A stretch of DNA of 64,000 nucleotides, taken from positions 3,329,001-3,393,000 of the forward strand of contig NZ_AP029019.1 in NCBI RefSeq assembly GCF_037101375.1, written 5' to 3'. The first letter of the stretch is position 1; each line of letters starts with the position of its first letter. The notes under the pieces were generated by a model. The model did not search any database. It was not told the origin of the DNA and worked only from the letters and a program-made list of their open reading frames with translations. The stretch is from Acidovorax sp. DW039. Its GTDB lineage: Bacteria; Pseudomonadota; Gammaproteobacteria; Burkholderiales; Burkholderiaceae_C. Shown piece by piece: positions 16,753 through 26,120 of the stretch. The translations under genes were made by a program, and so were the position numbers.

Positions 16753-18636
16753 ATGATCCAGCGCTCCGTCAGCTCCCACATTCGCTCTGCAGCATCCGAG
16801 CACATCGCAGCCCCGCTTGTCTATGGCAAACGGCTGCAAATCGTTGCTGCAAGCGCGGCCGTTGCACTGGCTCTGGGCGCATGCAGCAGCACGCCCCTGC
16901 CGCCATGGCCCGCGCAGCCAGTCGCCAAGGCCCCGGCCGCGCTGCCTGCCCCTCTGCCCAAAACGCCCGCAGCTACGGCAAAGCCCGTTCCTGCGCCACT
17001 TGGCACGCCGCAGGCACGCTCTACAGAAGCCACCGCTACACCGGTCGCTCCGCCATCCGTCCTCAGCACACGTGTCGAAGCACCACTCACCCCACCCTAC
17101 AGCCCCGCAGTATCCGCACGCTTCCCGGATCCCTCTGTGGTCTATAGCACCCCAGGCCTGGGGCGGGATAGGCGCGCATTCACGACCAACGCCGAGCTGG
17201 GCCAATGGCTCTCAGATCTGACAGCACTTCAATCGGGCAACAGTACACGCCCTCAGTTACTTCATCTCGGCACATCGCAGAGCGGCACACCCATCTCCGG
17301 TCTGTTGCTGACAAGAGCCAAATCAGCAAGCCCTGCAGCGCTGGAAACCGCTGGTCGCCCTACCGTGGTGATGGTGGGGCAACAGCACGGCGATGAGCCG
17401 GCAGGGGCAGAAGCCCTGCTGATCATTGCGCGTGAACTGGCCCCAGGGGGGCTTCTGGAACCCCTGCTGGACAAAATCAACGTCATCGTCGTACCGCGGG
17501 CCAATCCGGACGGGGCCGAGGCAGGCACCCGAACCACAGCCAACGGCATCGACATGAACAGAGATCACCTGCTTCTCAACACCCCCGAGGCCAGGGCGAT
17601 TGCCAAGCTGGTGCGCGATTACCGCCCCATACTGGTGGTAGATGCACACGAATACACCGTGGTGGGCCGCTTTCTTGAGAAGTTCAACGCAATTCAGAAA
17701 TACGACGCTCTTCTTCAGCACACCACCACAGCAAACTACCCGGAATTCCTGACCAAGGCATCCTTGGAGTGGTATCACAGCCCCATGGTGGGAGCACTCA
17801 AGGAACAAGGCTTGAGCAGTGAGTGGTACTACACCACATCCACCAACAAAGATGACAAAGCCATTTCCATGGGCGGCACGCAACCCGACACGGGACGCAA
17901 CGTCCATGGCCTCAAGAATGCAGTCAGCCTGCTGATCGAAACCAGAGGCGTGGGCATCGGTCGCAATCACATTCAGCGACGCGTTCATACCCAAGTCATT
18001 GCCATGGCCAGTGCTCTGCGCAGCACAGCAGACAAAGCCGGACCACTGGAACAGGTGCGATCTTTTGTGGTGCGCGACACCACTGCACAAGCTTGCCGCG
18101 ATCAGGTCACGATTGAAGCCACTGCTACTCCAGAACAGCGTGACCTCACTTTCTTGGACCCTGCCACGGGTGAAGATCGTGCGATTCGTGTCGACTGGAA
18201 CTCCTCACTGAAGCTGCGCGCACTGCAAAGCCGTGCTCGCCCCTGCGGTTACTGGCTGAATGCCAATACGACCTCCGCGGTGGAACGGCTCAAACTGATG
18301 GGTGTACAGGTCATGCGGGTAGCCGAAGCCGGTTCCCTGCTCGCTGAAAAGTACCAGGAAACCGGCCGGGAAGTAGCCGAACGCCGAGATGTGCGTGGCA
18401 CCATCGCAGGCAGCTTCGATATCGTGCGCGTCAACGTAACACCTGCAAGGACCGCGATTGATGTACCGGCAGGCAGCTACTACGTGCCATTGAACCAACC
18501 ATTGGCCAATATCGCGATCGCTGCGCTAGAGCCCGATACACAGAACAGCTACTTTGCCAATCGATTGATCGAGGCGCTGGACGATACGGCACGAGTCATG
18601 TCCACGCCATCGCTGGTTTTTGAGGAAACAGACTGA
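16753..18636 (+). CDS. M14-family zinc carboxypeptidase-like lipoprotein
   Basis: A 627-residue secreted protein. After a 26-residue lead a signal peptide ends with the lipobox LALGAC (Cys44), then a Pro/Ala-rich linker (45-115). The M14 peptidase domain follows (about 140-440): zinc ligands His212 and Glu215 in GQQHGDE, a third His in VVDAHEY, and a candidate catalytic Glu in LIETRG. The C-terminal 180 residues lack a clear domain. It probably trims peptides or peptidoglycan stems at the cell envelope; the substrate is not predictable. Confidence 0.8.
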   Translation: MIQRSVSSHIRSAASEHIAAPLVYGKRLQIVAASAAVALALGACSSTPLPPWPAQPVAKAPAALPAPLPKTPAATAKPVPAPLGTPQARSTEATATPVAPPSVLSTRVEAPLTPPYSPAVSARFPDPSVVYSTPGLGRDRRAFTTNAELGQWLSDLTALQSGNSTRPQLLHLGTSQSGTPISGLLLTRAKSASPAALETAGRPTVVMVGQQHGDEPAGAEALLIIARELAPGGLLEPLLDKINVIVVPRANPDGAEAGTRTTANGIDMNRDHLLLNTPEARAIAKLVRDYRPILVVDAHEYTVVGRFLEKFNAIQKYDALLQHTTTANYPEFLTKASLEWYHSPMVGALKEQGLSSEWYYTTSTNKDDKAISMGGTQPDTGRNVHGLKNAVSLLIETRGVGIGRNHIQRRVHTQVIAMASALRSTADKAGPLEQVRSFVVRDTTAQACRDQVTIEATATPEQRDLTFLDPATGEDRAIRVDWNSSLKLRALQSRARPCGYWLNANTTSAVERLKLMGVQVMRVAEAGSLLAEKYQETGREVAERRDVRGTIAGSFDIVRVNVTPARTAIDVPAGSYYVPLNQPLANIAIAALEPDTQNSYFANRLIEALDDTARVMSTPSLVFEETD

Positions 18637-18722
18637 CCACGCATCACGTGGAGAAGCCTCCATGCCTCTCCGCAGAGGTTATGATCTTGGGCTTGACACT
18701 GAGGTCAAACTCAATGCTTTAC

Positions 18723-18799
18723 CTGCCCGTAGCTCAACTGGATAGAGCAATTGCCTTCTAAGCAATAGGTCGGGGGTTCGAGTCCCTCCGGGCAGGCCA
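18723..18799 (+). tRNA. tRNA-Arg (anticodon TCT)
   Basis: The acceptor stem CTGCCCG (18723-18729) pairs with CGGGCAG (18789-18795), then discriminator G and encoded CCA (18797-18799). The anticodon loop CTTCTAA gives TCT, reading AGA. The T loop is TTCGAGT. A TTGAC-N6-GTCAA inverted repeat lies just upstream (18693-18708) and may hold the -35 region. Confidence 0.95.
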
Positions 18800-18831
18800 A
18801 AAGGGAATCTCATACAGTCTCTCGGACTCTC

Positions 18832-18867
18832 AAAACCCGCATGTTCCCTGGCATGGCGGGTTTTTTG
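18832..18867 (+). terminator. Terminator after tRNA-Arg
   Basis: AAACCCGC and GCGGGTTT form a stem with inner ATG/CAT pairing around a short loop, followed by a run of T. It lies 33 nt past the tRNA CCA end. Confidence 0.8.
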
Positions 18868-19218
18868 TTGTCTGGGGTGCGCTCTCGCAAGCGTGGCGTC
18901 TGATGAATGAACGACGATGGAAACATGCTTGATGACCCCGGTCCTCTTGCAGAAAGCCCAGCTCACCTCTTGCATGCAAAGAAGATTTAAGAAAACCTTA
19001 ACCCAATGCAACCCCAAGCAATGATGGCAGTGCTGATGGAAAACGGAACAGCACTGGCTTACCGGCTAGCAGCGTATTTTTTGCTGAATATGGCCGACGA
19101 GGCGGCACTGATAGCCATCATGTTCTGCTGAGAGACTTGTCAAAGTCCGCCGCCAAAACAAATCCAGAACACGAAGTTCTTCTCGAATCAAAGCCGCCAA
19201 AAGAAGGACAGAAAACAA
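18868..19218. other. Intergenic stretch without a recognisable gene
   Basis: About 350 bp between the tRNA-Arg terminator and the tRNA-His terminator. I see no ORF with family resemblance and no tRNA or repeat copy. Apparent ORFs here run into the antisense of the tRNA genes and are artefacts. Confidence 0.6.
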
Positions 19219-19251
19219 AAAGCCTGCAACGCTTTTGACGTTGCAGGCTTT
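19219..19251 (-). terminator. Terminator after tRNA-His
   Basis: A perfect 13-bp stem, AAAGCCTGCAACG (19219-19231) with CGTTGCAGGCTTT (19239-19251). Read on the minus strand, it follows the tRNA CCA by 6 nt and is trailed by TTGTTTTC. Confidence 0.88.
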
Positions 19252-19257
19252 GTATTT

Positions 19258-19334
19258 TGGGGTGGCTGATGGGACTCGAACCCACGACGACAGGAATCAC
19301 AATCCTGGACTCTACCAACTGAGCTACAGCCACC
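19258..19334 (-). tRNA. tRNA-His (anticodon GTG)
   Basis: On the minus strand the acceptor GTGGCTG pairs with CAGCCAC, with an extra 5' G opposite discriminator C, the tRNA-His hallmark. The CCA is encoded (19260-19258). The anticodon loop TTGTGAT gives GTG. Confidence 0.95.
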
Positions 19335-19344
19335 GTAGACTCAT

Positions 19345-19350
19345 ATTATA
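19345..19350 (-). promoter_or_regulatory. -10 box of the tRNA-His promoter
   Basis: A perfect TATAAT on the minus strand ends 11 bp before the mature tRNA 5' end, placing transcription start near 19338. No good -35 hexamer is seen 16-18 bp upstream. Confidence 0.5.
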
Positions 19351-19392
19351 ACCCAAAAATGAGGCCAGATTTCATTTGTTCAGAATCAGAAC

Positions 19393-21306
19393 TCAAAGCG
19401 CGGCCGCCTGAGGGCGGGCTGGCTTGATCTGAACCTTGAAGCGCTCCTTGAGCATTTCATAGTAGGCATAGCCCTCTGCTGTGGTCCACCACTGCTGCAG
19501 CTGCTGGCGTTGCTGGGCAGCTTGCTGAGGGTCTGCCGCCTCACGCGGCACGATACGCAGCACCTTGACCAGCGCAAAGCCCTGCGCACCCAAATCGGCC
19601 ACTGCCCAGCCCGGCAAAGAATCTGGAGCCACCCGAAGGGCTGCATCTACCACCGCACGAGGCTGGCTTTGCGACTGGTCGCGCGAGACGGTCACGGCAG
19701 CCGACAAACCAGAAACAGCAGAAGCATTAGAGGACCATGCTGCTTTTTTGGATTCAGCCTCCTTGCGAGCCAATTCAAGTGCTTTTTCCTGCACAAACAG
19801 GGTACGTGCGCGTGCACTGACCTCCTCCAGAGGGAGGGTACGAGCAGGTGAATATGCGGCAATACGACCTGCTGCCAACTGGCTAGGGCCTACTTCAATA
19901 GCACTAGTGTTGCGCTTGCCTTCCAGCGAATCACTGGCAAACAGCGCCTCAATCAACTTGGGATTGGCCAGGGGACCTGTGGCACCCGCAGCAGGTGCCC
20001 GTGTCACGCCAGTTGCCGTTTGAATCTTGAGCTTGAGACTATCTGCCACCGGCTTGAGACTGTCGGGCTGTTCGTACACGGTATTGGTAAATGTCTCAGC
20101 CACTTCCGCAAACTTGCGCTGCGCTTGCTGCTGCTTGAGCTCTGCTTCCAAGCTAGCGCGCAGCTCTTCAAAGGTGGGCTGACGGGGAGTTTTGATGTCG
20201 GTCAGCAAGATGATGTGGTAGCCGAAGTCAGACTCCACTACATCGCTGATATCTCCCTTTTTCATGGTGAATACGGCGTCTTCAAATGGTTTGACCATGG
20301 CACCGCGGCCGAAAAAGTTCAAATCCCCGCCTGCACTGGCAGAGCCGGTATCTTGAGAGGACTTTTTGGCGACATCGGCAAACGAAGCAGGCGCCTTGCG
20401 CACCTGGGCAAGCAGCTCTTCCGCACGTGCCTTGGCTTTTTCCCGCTCGGCAGCAGGAGCATCCTTGGACGCATTGATCAGGATATGGCTCGCACGGCGC
20501 TCTTCCTTGGCAGCCAGACGGGTCAGGTTTTCCTTGTAGTACGTGCGGAGATCATCCTCGTTGACTCGGATACCAGCCTTCACACTGTCGAGATCCAGCA
20601 CCACGTACTCCACGGATGCCTGCTCTGGCTGCTGGAAACGCGAGGCATTGGCTTTGTAAAAGGCCTCAATGTCGGCGTCGCTGGGATTGACCTGCTTCGC
20701 AAAGTCAGCCGCATTGAAGTTCACCACCTGAATTTCGCGACGCTGATACAGAGAATCAAATGCGAGACGGGTCGCAGTGTCGGTGGCAAAGGTGGAACCA
20801 ATGACCCCACCCATGACTTGATTGAGGGAGAGTTCGCGGCGAACGTTGGCCTCAAAACCCTCGGGGGTCAGACCTTGCGCCCCCACCAGCGCCCGGTAAG
20901 CCTCCGCATCCAGTGAGCCATCGGCACGCTTGAGTGATGCAATAGCGGGGATTTCTTGCAGCGAGCGGGCGAGACGGGCATCGCTGGTGACCAGATGAGC
21001 GCTTTGCGCAGCGGCTGCAAAGACACGATCACGTACCAGCCTCTCCAGTGTGGCGTAACGCGCCTGAGGCGTATCCAGCAGCTTGGGGTCTACGTTGGGA
21101 GACTGCGCACGAATGCGATCTGTCTCGGTGCGGTGCGCATTGTCCCAGTCAGCCTGCGTGATTTTTTGGCCATCGACACGTGCCACCACCGGGCTCTTTT
21201 CAGAGAAGTAGTTGCTGTTGATACCTACCAGAACAAACGAAGGAATGACCAGCAAGAACAACAAGAACATCACGATCTTGGAATGCTTGCGGATAGCTTC
21301 AAACAT
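19393..21306 (-). CDS. ppiD: Periplasmic folding chaperone PpiD (SurA-N/parvulin)
   Basis: A 637-residue inner-membrane-anchored chaperone. A single N-terminal helix (about residues 12-30, IVMFLLFLLVIPSFVLVGI) anchors it, followed by a SurA-N-like region. A parvulin-type prolyl isomerase domain lies at about residues 265-365 (RASHILINA, then GGDLNFFGRGAMVKPFEDAVF and FGYHIILL). It helps newly exported proteins near the Sec translocon. It is downstream of hupB and tRNA-Val, but a terminator at 21332-21355 separates them. Confidence 0.93.
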   Translation of the reverse strand: MFEAIRKHSKIVMFLLFLLVIPSFVLVGINSNYFSEKSPVVARVDGQKITQADWDNAHRTETDRIRAQSPNVDPKLLDTPQARYATLERLVRDRVFAAAAQSAHLVTSDARLARSLQEIPAIASLKRADGSLDAEAYRALVGAQGLTPEGFEANVRRELSLNQVMGGVIGSTFATDTATRLAFDSLYQRREIQVVNFNAADFAKQVNPSDADIEAFYKANASRFQQPEQASVEYVVLDLDSVKAGIRVNEDDLRTYYKENLTRLAAKEERRASHILINASKDAPAAEREKAKARAEELLAQVRKAPASFADVAKKSSQDTGSASAGGDLNFFGRGAMVKPFEDAVFTMKKGDISDVVESDFGYHIILLTDIKTPRQPTFEELRASLEAELKQQQAQRKFAEVAETFTNTVYEQPDSLKPVADSLKLKIQTATGVTRAPAAGATGPLANPKLIEALFASDSLEGKRNTSAIEVGPSQLAAGRIAAYSPARTLPLEEVSARARTLFVQEKALELARKEAESKKAAWSSNASAVSGLSAAVTVSRDQSQSQPRAVVDAALRVAPDSLPGWAVADLGAQGFALVKVLRIVPREAADPQQAAQQRQQLQQWWTTAEGYAYYEMLKERFKVQIKPARPQAAAL

Positions 21307-21331
21307 GGCTGATCTTTCAGTGACAAAAAGA

Positions 21332-21355
21332 AAAGGCGAACTTTCGTTCGCCTTT
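21332..21355 (-). terminator. Terminator after tRNA-Val(TAC)
   Basis: Stem AAAGGCGAAC with GTTCGCCTTT around a 4-nt loop; on the minus strand it is followed by TCTTTTTG. It ends the hupB/tRNA-Val transcript 9 nt past the tRNA. Confidence 0.85.
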
Positions 21356-21364
21356 GTTTGTTGG

Positions 21365-21440
21365 TGGTGGGTCCTGACGGTCTCGAACCGCCGACCTACT
21401 CCGTGTAAAGGAGCCGCTCTACCAACTGAGCTAAGGACCC
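21365..21440 (-). tRNA. tRNA-Val (anticodon TAC)
   Basis: Acceptor GGGTCCT pairs with AGGACCC, discriminator A, encoded CCA at 21367-21365. The anticodon loop TTTACAC gives TAC. Its 5' end lies 14 nt after the hupB stop codon on the same strand. Confidence 0.95.
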
Positions 21441-21454
21441 AGCCTAAAACAATT

Positions 21455-21727
21455 TCAGTTCACAGCATCTTTCAATGCTTTACCTGGACGGAACTTTGGA
21501 ACTTTAGCAGCTTTGATTTTAATCGCAGCGCCCGTACGGGGATTGCGACCAGTGCGCGCAGCACGCTTGCCCACCGCAAATGTACCAAAACCAACCAGCG
21601 ATACGGTGCCACCCTTCTTCAGGGTCTTCTTGACGGCTTCAATGGTCGACTCCAGAGCGCGTGCAGCGGCTGCCTTGGAGATGTCGGCATTGTTAGCAAT
21701 GTGCTCGATCAGTTCGGTTTTGTTCAC
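21455..21727 (-). CDS. hupB: DNA-binding protein HU
   Basis: A 90-residue nucleoid protein of the HU/IHF fold: [20 protein letters not shown], beta-arm signature [21 protein letters not shown] and a basic C-terminus. It bends and packs DNA as a dimer. Length and start are standard. tRNA-Val follows within 14 nt and shares the only visible terminator. The 343-bp region upstream (21728-22070) carries its control region, including an inverted repeat at 21973-22012, and no further gene. Confidence 0.97.
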   Translation of the reverse strand: MNKTELIEHIANNADISKAAAARALESTIEAVKKTLKKGGTVSLVGFGTFAVGKRAARTGRNPRTGAAIKIKAAKVPKFRPGKALKDAVN

Positions 21728-21972
21728 AAGAAGCCTCTCGGGAATAACGTTGATGGAATTGTGTCGTGGTATCTGGTCTTCACACGTCTGCCAGCCTGAT
21801 GCTTGAGGCTTGATTTACAAGACGGGGGAATGACTGGCGTACACAGCATGGTCTGCTGCATCAGATTAAAGCCATCGACTTTCCAAGTGTCAATACAGCA
21901 CGCCATGTTGCGGCGGCAGTGCATGAATTCTAGTCGCATTTCGAGGCGCTACCGGGCAGAAGCGCCGTTTTT

Positions 21973-22012
21973 GTGTCAATCACGCCGCATGCGCGCCTAT
22001 ACCGATTGACAC
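21973..22012. repeat. Perfect 9-bp inverted repeat upstream of hupB
   Basis: GTGTCAATC (21973-21981) and GATTGACAC (22004-22012) are separated by 22 bp. The site lies between the start of hupB (21727) and the end of pgsA (22071). It could be a regulator's split operator or a weak hairpin; no T run follows. Confidence 0.5.
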
Positions 22013-22070
22013 CCACACGGGTGGTCCATCGAACGCCTTGGATGACTTGGTCGTTCCGGGACGATACCGA

Positions 22071-22637
22071 TCAACGCACCCGCGCACGGATCTCCGGGAG
22101 GGCTTTCTGAAGGTAATAAACCATCGACCACACGGTCAATACCGCAGATGCCCAGATCAGCCATGTGCCCCAGACGCCGGTGTCAATGACACCGAACAGC
22201 CGTCCGTCGTACAGCAGAAATGGAATAGCCAGCATCTGCACCGTCGTTTTGACCTTGCCGATCATGTGCACCGCGACGCTCTTGCTCGCGCCGATCTGGG
22301 CCATCCATTCGCGCAGGGCAGAAATGGCGATTTCGCGGCCGATGATGATGAGTGCCACAAACACGTCGGCCCGCTGCAGATGCACCAGCACGAGAAGGGA
22401 CGCACACACCAGAAACTTGTCGGCTACGGGATCGAGAAACGCGCCAAAAGAAGAGGTCTGGTTGAGCTTTCGCGCGAGGAAGCCGTCAAGCCAGTCGGTG
22501 GCGGCGAACACCACGAACATCACTGTGGCGATCAGGTTGCGTGTGGCCGGATCGACAGGCGCATAGAACACCCCCACGATCAAGGGTATCGCGACGATGC
22601 GCGTCCAGGTCATCAGGGTGGGGATAGTCCAGAACAT
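22071..22637 (-). CDS. pgsA: CDP-diacylglycerol-glycerol-3-phosphate 3-phosphatidyltransferase
   Basis: A 188-residue inner-membrane enzyme making phosphatidylglycerol phosphate from CDP-diacylglycerol and glycerol-3-phosphate. The CDP-alcohol phosphotransferase motif DG-x2-AR-x8-G-x3-D-x3-D is seen in DGFLARKLNQTSSFGAFLDP. Four or more hydrophobic helices are present. I prefer the start MFWTIPTLMTW at 22637; an in-frame ATG at 22658 adds seven residues, and neither has a strong ribosome site. It follows uvrC on the same strand. Confidence 0.93.
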   Translation of the reverse strand: MFWTIPTLMTWTRIVAIPLIVGVFYAPVDPATRNLIATVMFVVFAATDWLDGFLARKLNQTSSFGAFLDPVADKFLVCASLLVLVHLQRADVFVALIIIGREIAISALREWMAQIGASKSVAVHMIGKVKTTVQMLAIPFLLYDGRLFGVIDTGVWGTWLIWASAVLTVWSMVYYLQKALPEIRARVR

Positions 22638-22838
22638 GGACGCAATTGTGTCATGCACCCGGCACTGCCGCGCCGTCTCTACAAATCTTCACGCAAGGGA
22701 TTCGCCACGCGCGAATGGACGGGCAAGTGTGCGCAGCGGAGCGGGATGGGCTGCAAGGCACACAATGCAGCAATAGCCGCAGCAACACCCCAGCCCACAG
22801 ATGCAAACGGCGCTGATTCATGTAAGGGTTACAGGCCC

Positions 22839-24896
22839 TCAGCGAAGCGCCCGGTAGATTTCTTCAGCCAGTTCGCGAGAAATACCCTCCACCGAAGCGA
22901 GGTCGTCCACGCTGGCCGCAGCCACCCCGCGCACACCACCAAAGCGCTGCAGCAAGCGCGCACGTTTTTTGGGCCCAATGCCGGGAATCTCTTCCAGCTG
23001 GCCACCACCCACTCGCACCTTGGCGCGCGCAGCGCGCATCCCCGTGATGGCGAAGCGATGCGCCTCGTCGCGAATCTGAGCCACCAGCATGAGGGCTGCC
23101 GAGTCTTTGCCGAGATAGACCTTCTCGCGCCCATCGGCAAACACCAGCTCCTCCAGTCCCACCTTGCGCCCTTCGCCCTTTTCCACTCCCACGATGCGGG
23201 TCAGGTCCAGCCCCAGGGCGGTAAACACTTCGCGGGCCACAGCTACCTGCCCCTTACCACCGTCAATCAACACCAGGTCGGGCAGGCGCGCCACGCCTTT
23301 GGGCTTGACTTCACCAGCAGCACTGCGGGTATCAGAGGGCGACTCGGCGGCAAAGTCGATGCCTCCGGCTTCGCGCGCGGCTTCCGCCACCTTGCTGTAG
23401 CGGCGGGTCAGCACCTGGCGCATCGCGGCATAGTCGTCGCCTCCGGTAATGCCTTCGATCTTGTAGCGGCGGTATTCGCTGCTTTGCATCTTGTGATGAT
23501 GGAACACCACGCACGATGCCTGCGTAGCCTCGCCCGCCGTGTGCGAGATGTCAAAGCATTCGATGGTGAGCTCGTCCAGATCGTCGGGCGGCAAGTCCAA
23601 GGCTTCAGCCAGTGCACGCGTGCGCGCCTGCTGCGAGCCCTCCTCCGCCAGCAGCCGCGCCAGCTGCAAGTCGGCATTCTTCTGAGCCATCTCCAGCCAT
23701 GCCCGGCGCTGCTCTCGCGGCTGTTGGATGGCGTTGATGCGCACACCCGTCTGCTCAGACAGTGCCTCCAGCAACGCTTTGTCCACCGCCACACCGGTGA
23801 TCAGCAAAGGTGGCACCGGGACACCCGTGTAGTGCTGGGCAATGAAAGCCTCCAGCACCAGCGCCTCCACAGGCCGCGAACGTGCAGGTGGTGGCACCGC
23901 GTCTGCAGAGCCTGATGCTGTGGGTGCGTCGGCAGACACGCCATCAGCCTCTTCCGCCCCCTCTGCGCTGTAGACAGCGGCGGCATCCTCCACATGCACC
24001 GGAAAGTAAGGCCGGTCGCCCAGATGGCGGCCCCCGCGCACCATGGCCAGGTTCACACAGGCGCGGCCACCCAGCACCTTCACGGCCAGGATGTCTGCAT
24101 CCTTGTCATCGGCCGTCTCAATGGCCTGCTGGTGCAGCACGCGTGACAAAGCCTGGATCTGGTTGCGCACCTCTGCAGCCTGCTCAAACTCCAGCTTGTC
24201 GGAGTGGGCCATCATGCGCTGCTCCAGCACCTTGAGCAGCTCCTGCGTTTCGCCGCGCAGCATGGCCTCTGCGTTCTGCACATCGGCGGCATATGCCTCG
24301 GGCGAGATCAGATCAACGCAAGGCCCGGTACAACGCTTGATCTGGTAGAGCAGACAAGGCCGGGTGCGGTTGGCAAATACGGTGTCTTCGCAGGTGCGCA
24401 GCCGAAACACCTTTTGCAAAAGCTGGATGGTCTCCTTCACCGCCCAGGCGCTGGGATACGGGCCGAAGTAGCGGTGCTTTTTGTCCACCGCCCCGCGGTA
24501 GTAGGCCATGCGGGGGTAGACCTGACCCGGTGCATCCGCATCCCGGGTTGCGCCGTTGGCCACGCCGGTGATCTTGAGGTAGGGATAGCTCTTGTCGTCC
24601 CGAAACAGGATATTGAACTTGGGGTTCAGCGTCTTGATGAGGTTGTTTTCCAGCAGCAACGCTTCGGCCTCGGAGCGCACGACGGTGGTCTCCATACGTA
24701 CGATCTTGCTGACCATGTGACCGATGCGAGTGCCGCCATGGTTTTTCTGAAAGTAGCTGGAGACACGGCGCTTGAGGTTGAGCGCCTTGCCCACATACAA
24801 GAGGCCATCCTGCGCGTCAAAGTAGCGATACACCCCTGGCAGGGCGGGCAGCGCAGCCACCTGCGCCAGAAGTTCTTCGGAATGCACATCAGACAT
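22839..24896 (-). CDS. uvrC: Excinuclease ABC subunit C
   Basis: A 685-residue nucleotide-excision-repair nuclease. The N-terminal GIY-YIG domain ([27 protein letters not shown]) makes the 3' cut; a UVR domain (around residue 210) contacts UvrB. The RNase H-like C domain ([20 protein letters not shown]) makes the 5' cut, and two helix-hairpin-helix motifs close the protein ([29 protein letters not shown]). There is a low-complexity insert near residue 340. The start at 24896 matches the family. pgsA follows. Confidence 0.96.
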   Translation of the reverse strand: MSDVHSEELLAQVAALPALPGVYRYFDAQDGLLYVGKALNLKRRVSSYFQKNHGGTRIGHMVSKIVRMETTVVRSEAEALLLENNLIKTLNPKFNILFRDDKSYPYLKITGVANGATRDADAPGQVYPRMAYYRGAVDKKHRYFGPYPSAWAVKETIQLLQKVFRLRTCEDTVFANRTRPCLLYQIKRCTGPCVDLISPEAYAADVQNAEAMLRGETQELLKVLEQRMMAHSDKLEFEQAAEVRNQIQALSRVLHQQAIETADDKDADILAVKVLGGRACVNLAMVRGGRHLGDRPYFPVHVEDAAAVYSAEGAEEADGVSADAPTASGSADAVPPPARSRPVEALVLEAFIAQHYTGVPVPPLLITGVAVDKALLEALSEQTGVRINAIQQPREQRRAWLEMAQKNADLQLARLLAEEGSQQARTRALAEALDLPPDDLDELTIECFDISHTAGEATQASCVVFHHHKMQSSEYRRYKIEGITGGDDYAAMRQVLTRRYSKVAEAAREAGGIDFAAESPSDTRSAAGEVKPKGVARLPDLVLIDGGKGQVAVAREVFTALGLDLTRIVGVEKGEGRKVGLEELVFADGREKVYLGKDSAALMLVAQIRDEAHRFAITGMRAARAKVRVGGGQLEEIPGIGPKKRARLLQRFGGVRGVAAASVDDLASVEGISRELAEEIYRALR

Positions 24897-24994
24897 GGCG
24901 CGTATTGTGGCGGCAAGCGCCACAGCCGCGCTGTATGCAGGGCTCTGCTCACCGCCCCGTTACAGAGGAGGATTCACTGGCATAAGCATCTGCG

Positions 24995-25045
24995 TTTGCT
25001 ATCAAGTCAATAGCTGCCTGCGCTCTATCTTTCAGCCTTGGCAGC
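24995..25045 (+). repeat. Dispersed repeat, copy 4
   Basis: TTTGCTATCAAGTCAATAGC followed by TGCCTGCGCTCTATC, in the intergenic space between uvrC and the first Bug gene. Confidence 0.7.
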
Positions 25046-25062
25046 CATTTTGATGCAAAAGA

Positions 25063-26052
25063 CTACTCGGCTTCGATTTTGGATGCCTTGACCACCGTGG
25101 CCCAGCTGCTCCAGTCGGCCTTCACCTTGTCGGCCAGCTGGGCCGGGCTTTGGTAGTCGGCAGCAGCGCCCTGCTCCTGCGCCTTTTGCTGGAAGGCGGG
25201 GTTTTGCACCACCGCACGGATGTCCGCGGTGAGCTTGTCCACCACGGGCTTGGGTACGGCCGCTGGTGCAAATACGGCAAACCATGATGTGGCGTCCACC
25301 TTGGGATAGCCCGCCTCGGCGGTGGTGGGCACATCGGGCAGGCTGGGCAGGCGCTGTTTGCCCGTCACGGCCAGCACCCGCAGCTTGCCGCTGGCAATGT
25401 GCGGCATGAACGGTGGCGCGGTGCCAAAGGTCAGGTCCACCTGGCCACCCAGCAGGTCCTGCAACGCTGGGCCGGTGCCTTTGTAGGGCACGTGCACCAT
25501 CTTGATCCCGCCCTGCTGCTCCAACATGGCCCCTGTGACGTGCTGCAGCGAGCCGTTGCCTGACGAAGCGTAATTGAGCTTGCCGGGGTTGGCCTTGGCA
25601 TAGGCCATCAGCTCGGGCAGCGTCTTGATGGGCAGGTCGGCCCGCACCACGATGATCTGGGGCGCGGAGATGACATTGGCCACCGGCTGAAAATCAGACA
25701 ACTCCCACTGCTTTTGCTTGGTGATGTGCGGCGAGATGACGTGGTAGCCCGAGTACTGCATCAGCAGCGTGTAACCATCGGCCTCTGCACGCTTGACCGC
25801 CCCCGCAGCAATGTTTCCATTGCCACCGCCCTTGTTGTCGACAATGACCGACTGCCCGAGCGCAGGGCCCAGCGCCTGGGCGAGCATGCGGGCGGACAAA
25901 TCCGTGGTGCCGCCTGCCGCTGTGGGCACCACCAGCGTCACAGTTTTGCTGGGGTAGTTTTGAGCCCAGGCTTGGCCCGAGAGGCCGACGGTCAGACTGG
26001 TAGTCAGCACGCTCACTGCGAAGAGCGTAAGTTTTCTGCGAGAAGAATGCAT
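25063..26052 (-). CDS. Bug/TctC-family tricarboxylate-type substrate-binding protein
   Basis: A 329-residue periplasmic binding protein. A signal peptide (about residues 1-30, ending QAWAQN) precedes the Bug fold: YPSKTVTLVVPTAAGGTTDLSAR, GQSVIVDNKGGGNGNIAAG, and HVPYKGTGPALQDLLGGQVD. Such proteins bind carboxylates or aromatic acids and normally serve TctAB permeases, but many are orphans in this family. AGGAG lies before the ATG. A paralogue lies upstream on the same strand, separated by the palindromic element. Confidence 0.92.
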   Translation of the reverse strand: MHSSRRKLTLFAVSVLTTSLTVGLSGQAWAQNYPSKTVTLVVPTAAGGTTDLSARMLAQALGPALGQSVIVDNKGGGNGNIAAGAVKRAEADGYTLLMQYSGYHVISPHITKQKQWELSDFQPVANVISAPQIIVVRADLPIKTLPELMAYAKANPGKLNYASSGNGSLQHVTGAMLEQQGGIKMVHVPYKGTGPALQDLLGGQVDLTFGTAPPFMPHIASGKLRVLAVTGKQRLPSLPDVPTTAEAGYPKVDATSWFAVFAPAAVPKPVVDKLTADIRAVVQNPAFQQKAQEQGAAADYQSPAQLADKVKADWSSWATVVKASKIEAE

Positions 26053-26120
26053 GCTATGTCTCCTGAATCGTTATGGATGAATCGATCTGCTGGGCCGTGA
26101 ACCCACCCCGAAACGCCTCT

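Noticed and set aside
18679..19333. Minus-strand ORFs over the tRNA-Arg and tRNA-His genes (for example one starting MAVAQLVESR)
   Set aside because: They are antisense or sense readings of tRNA genes and their flanks, a well-known source of false proteins.
21212..21799. Plus-strand ORF across tRNA-Val(TAC) and hupB
   Set aside because: It is the antisense of the tRNA, of hupB and of the terminator; no family resemblance.
22038..23915. 625-codon plus-strand ORF
   Set aside because: It overlaps pgsA and uvrC in antisense and has no recognisable domain.
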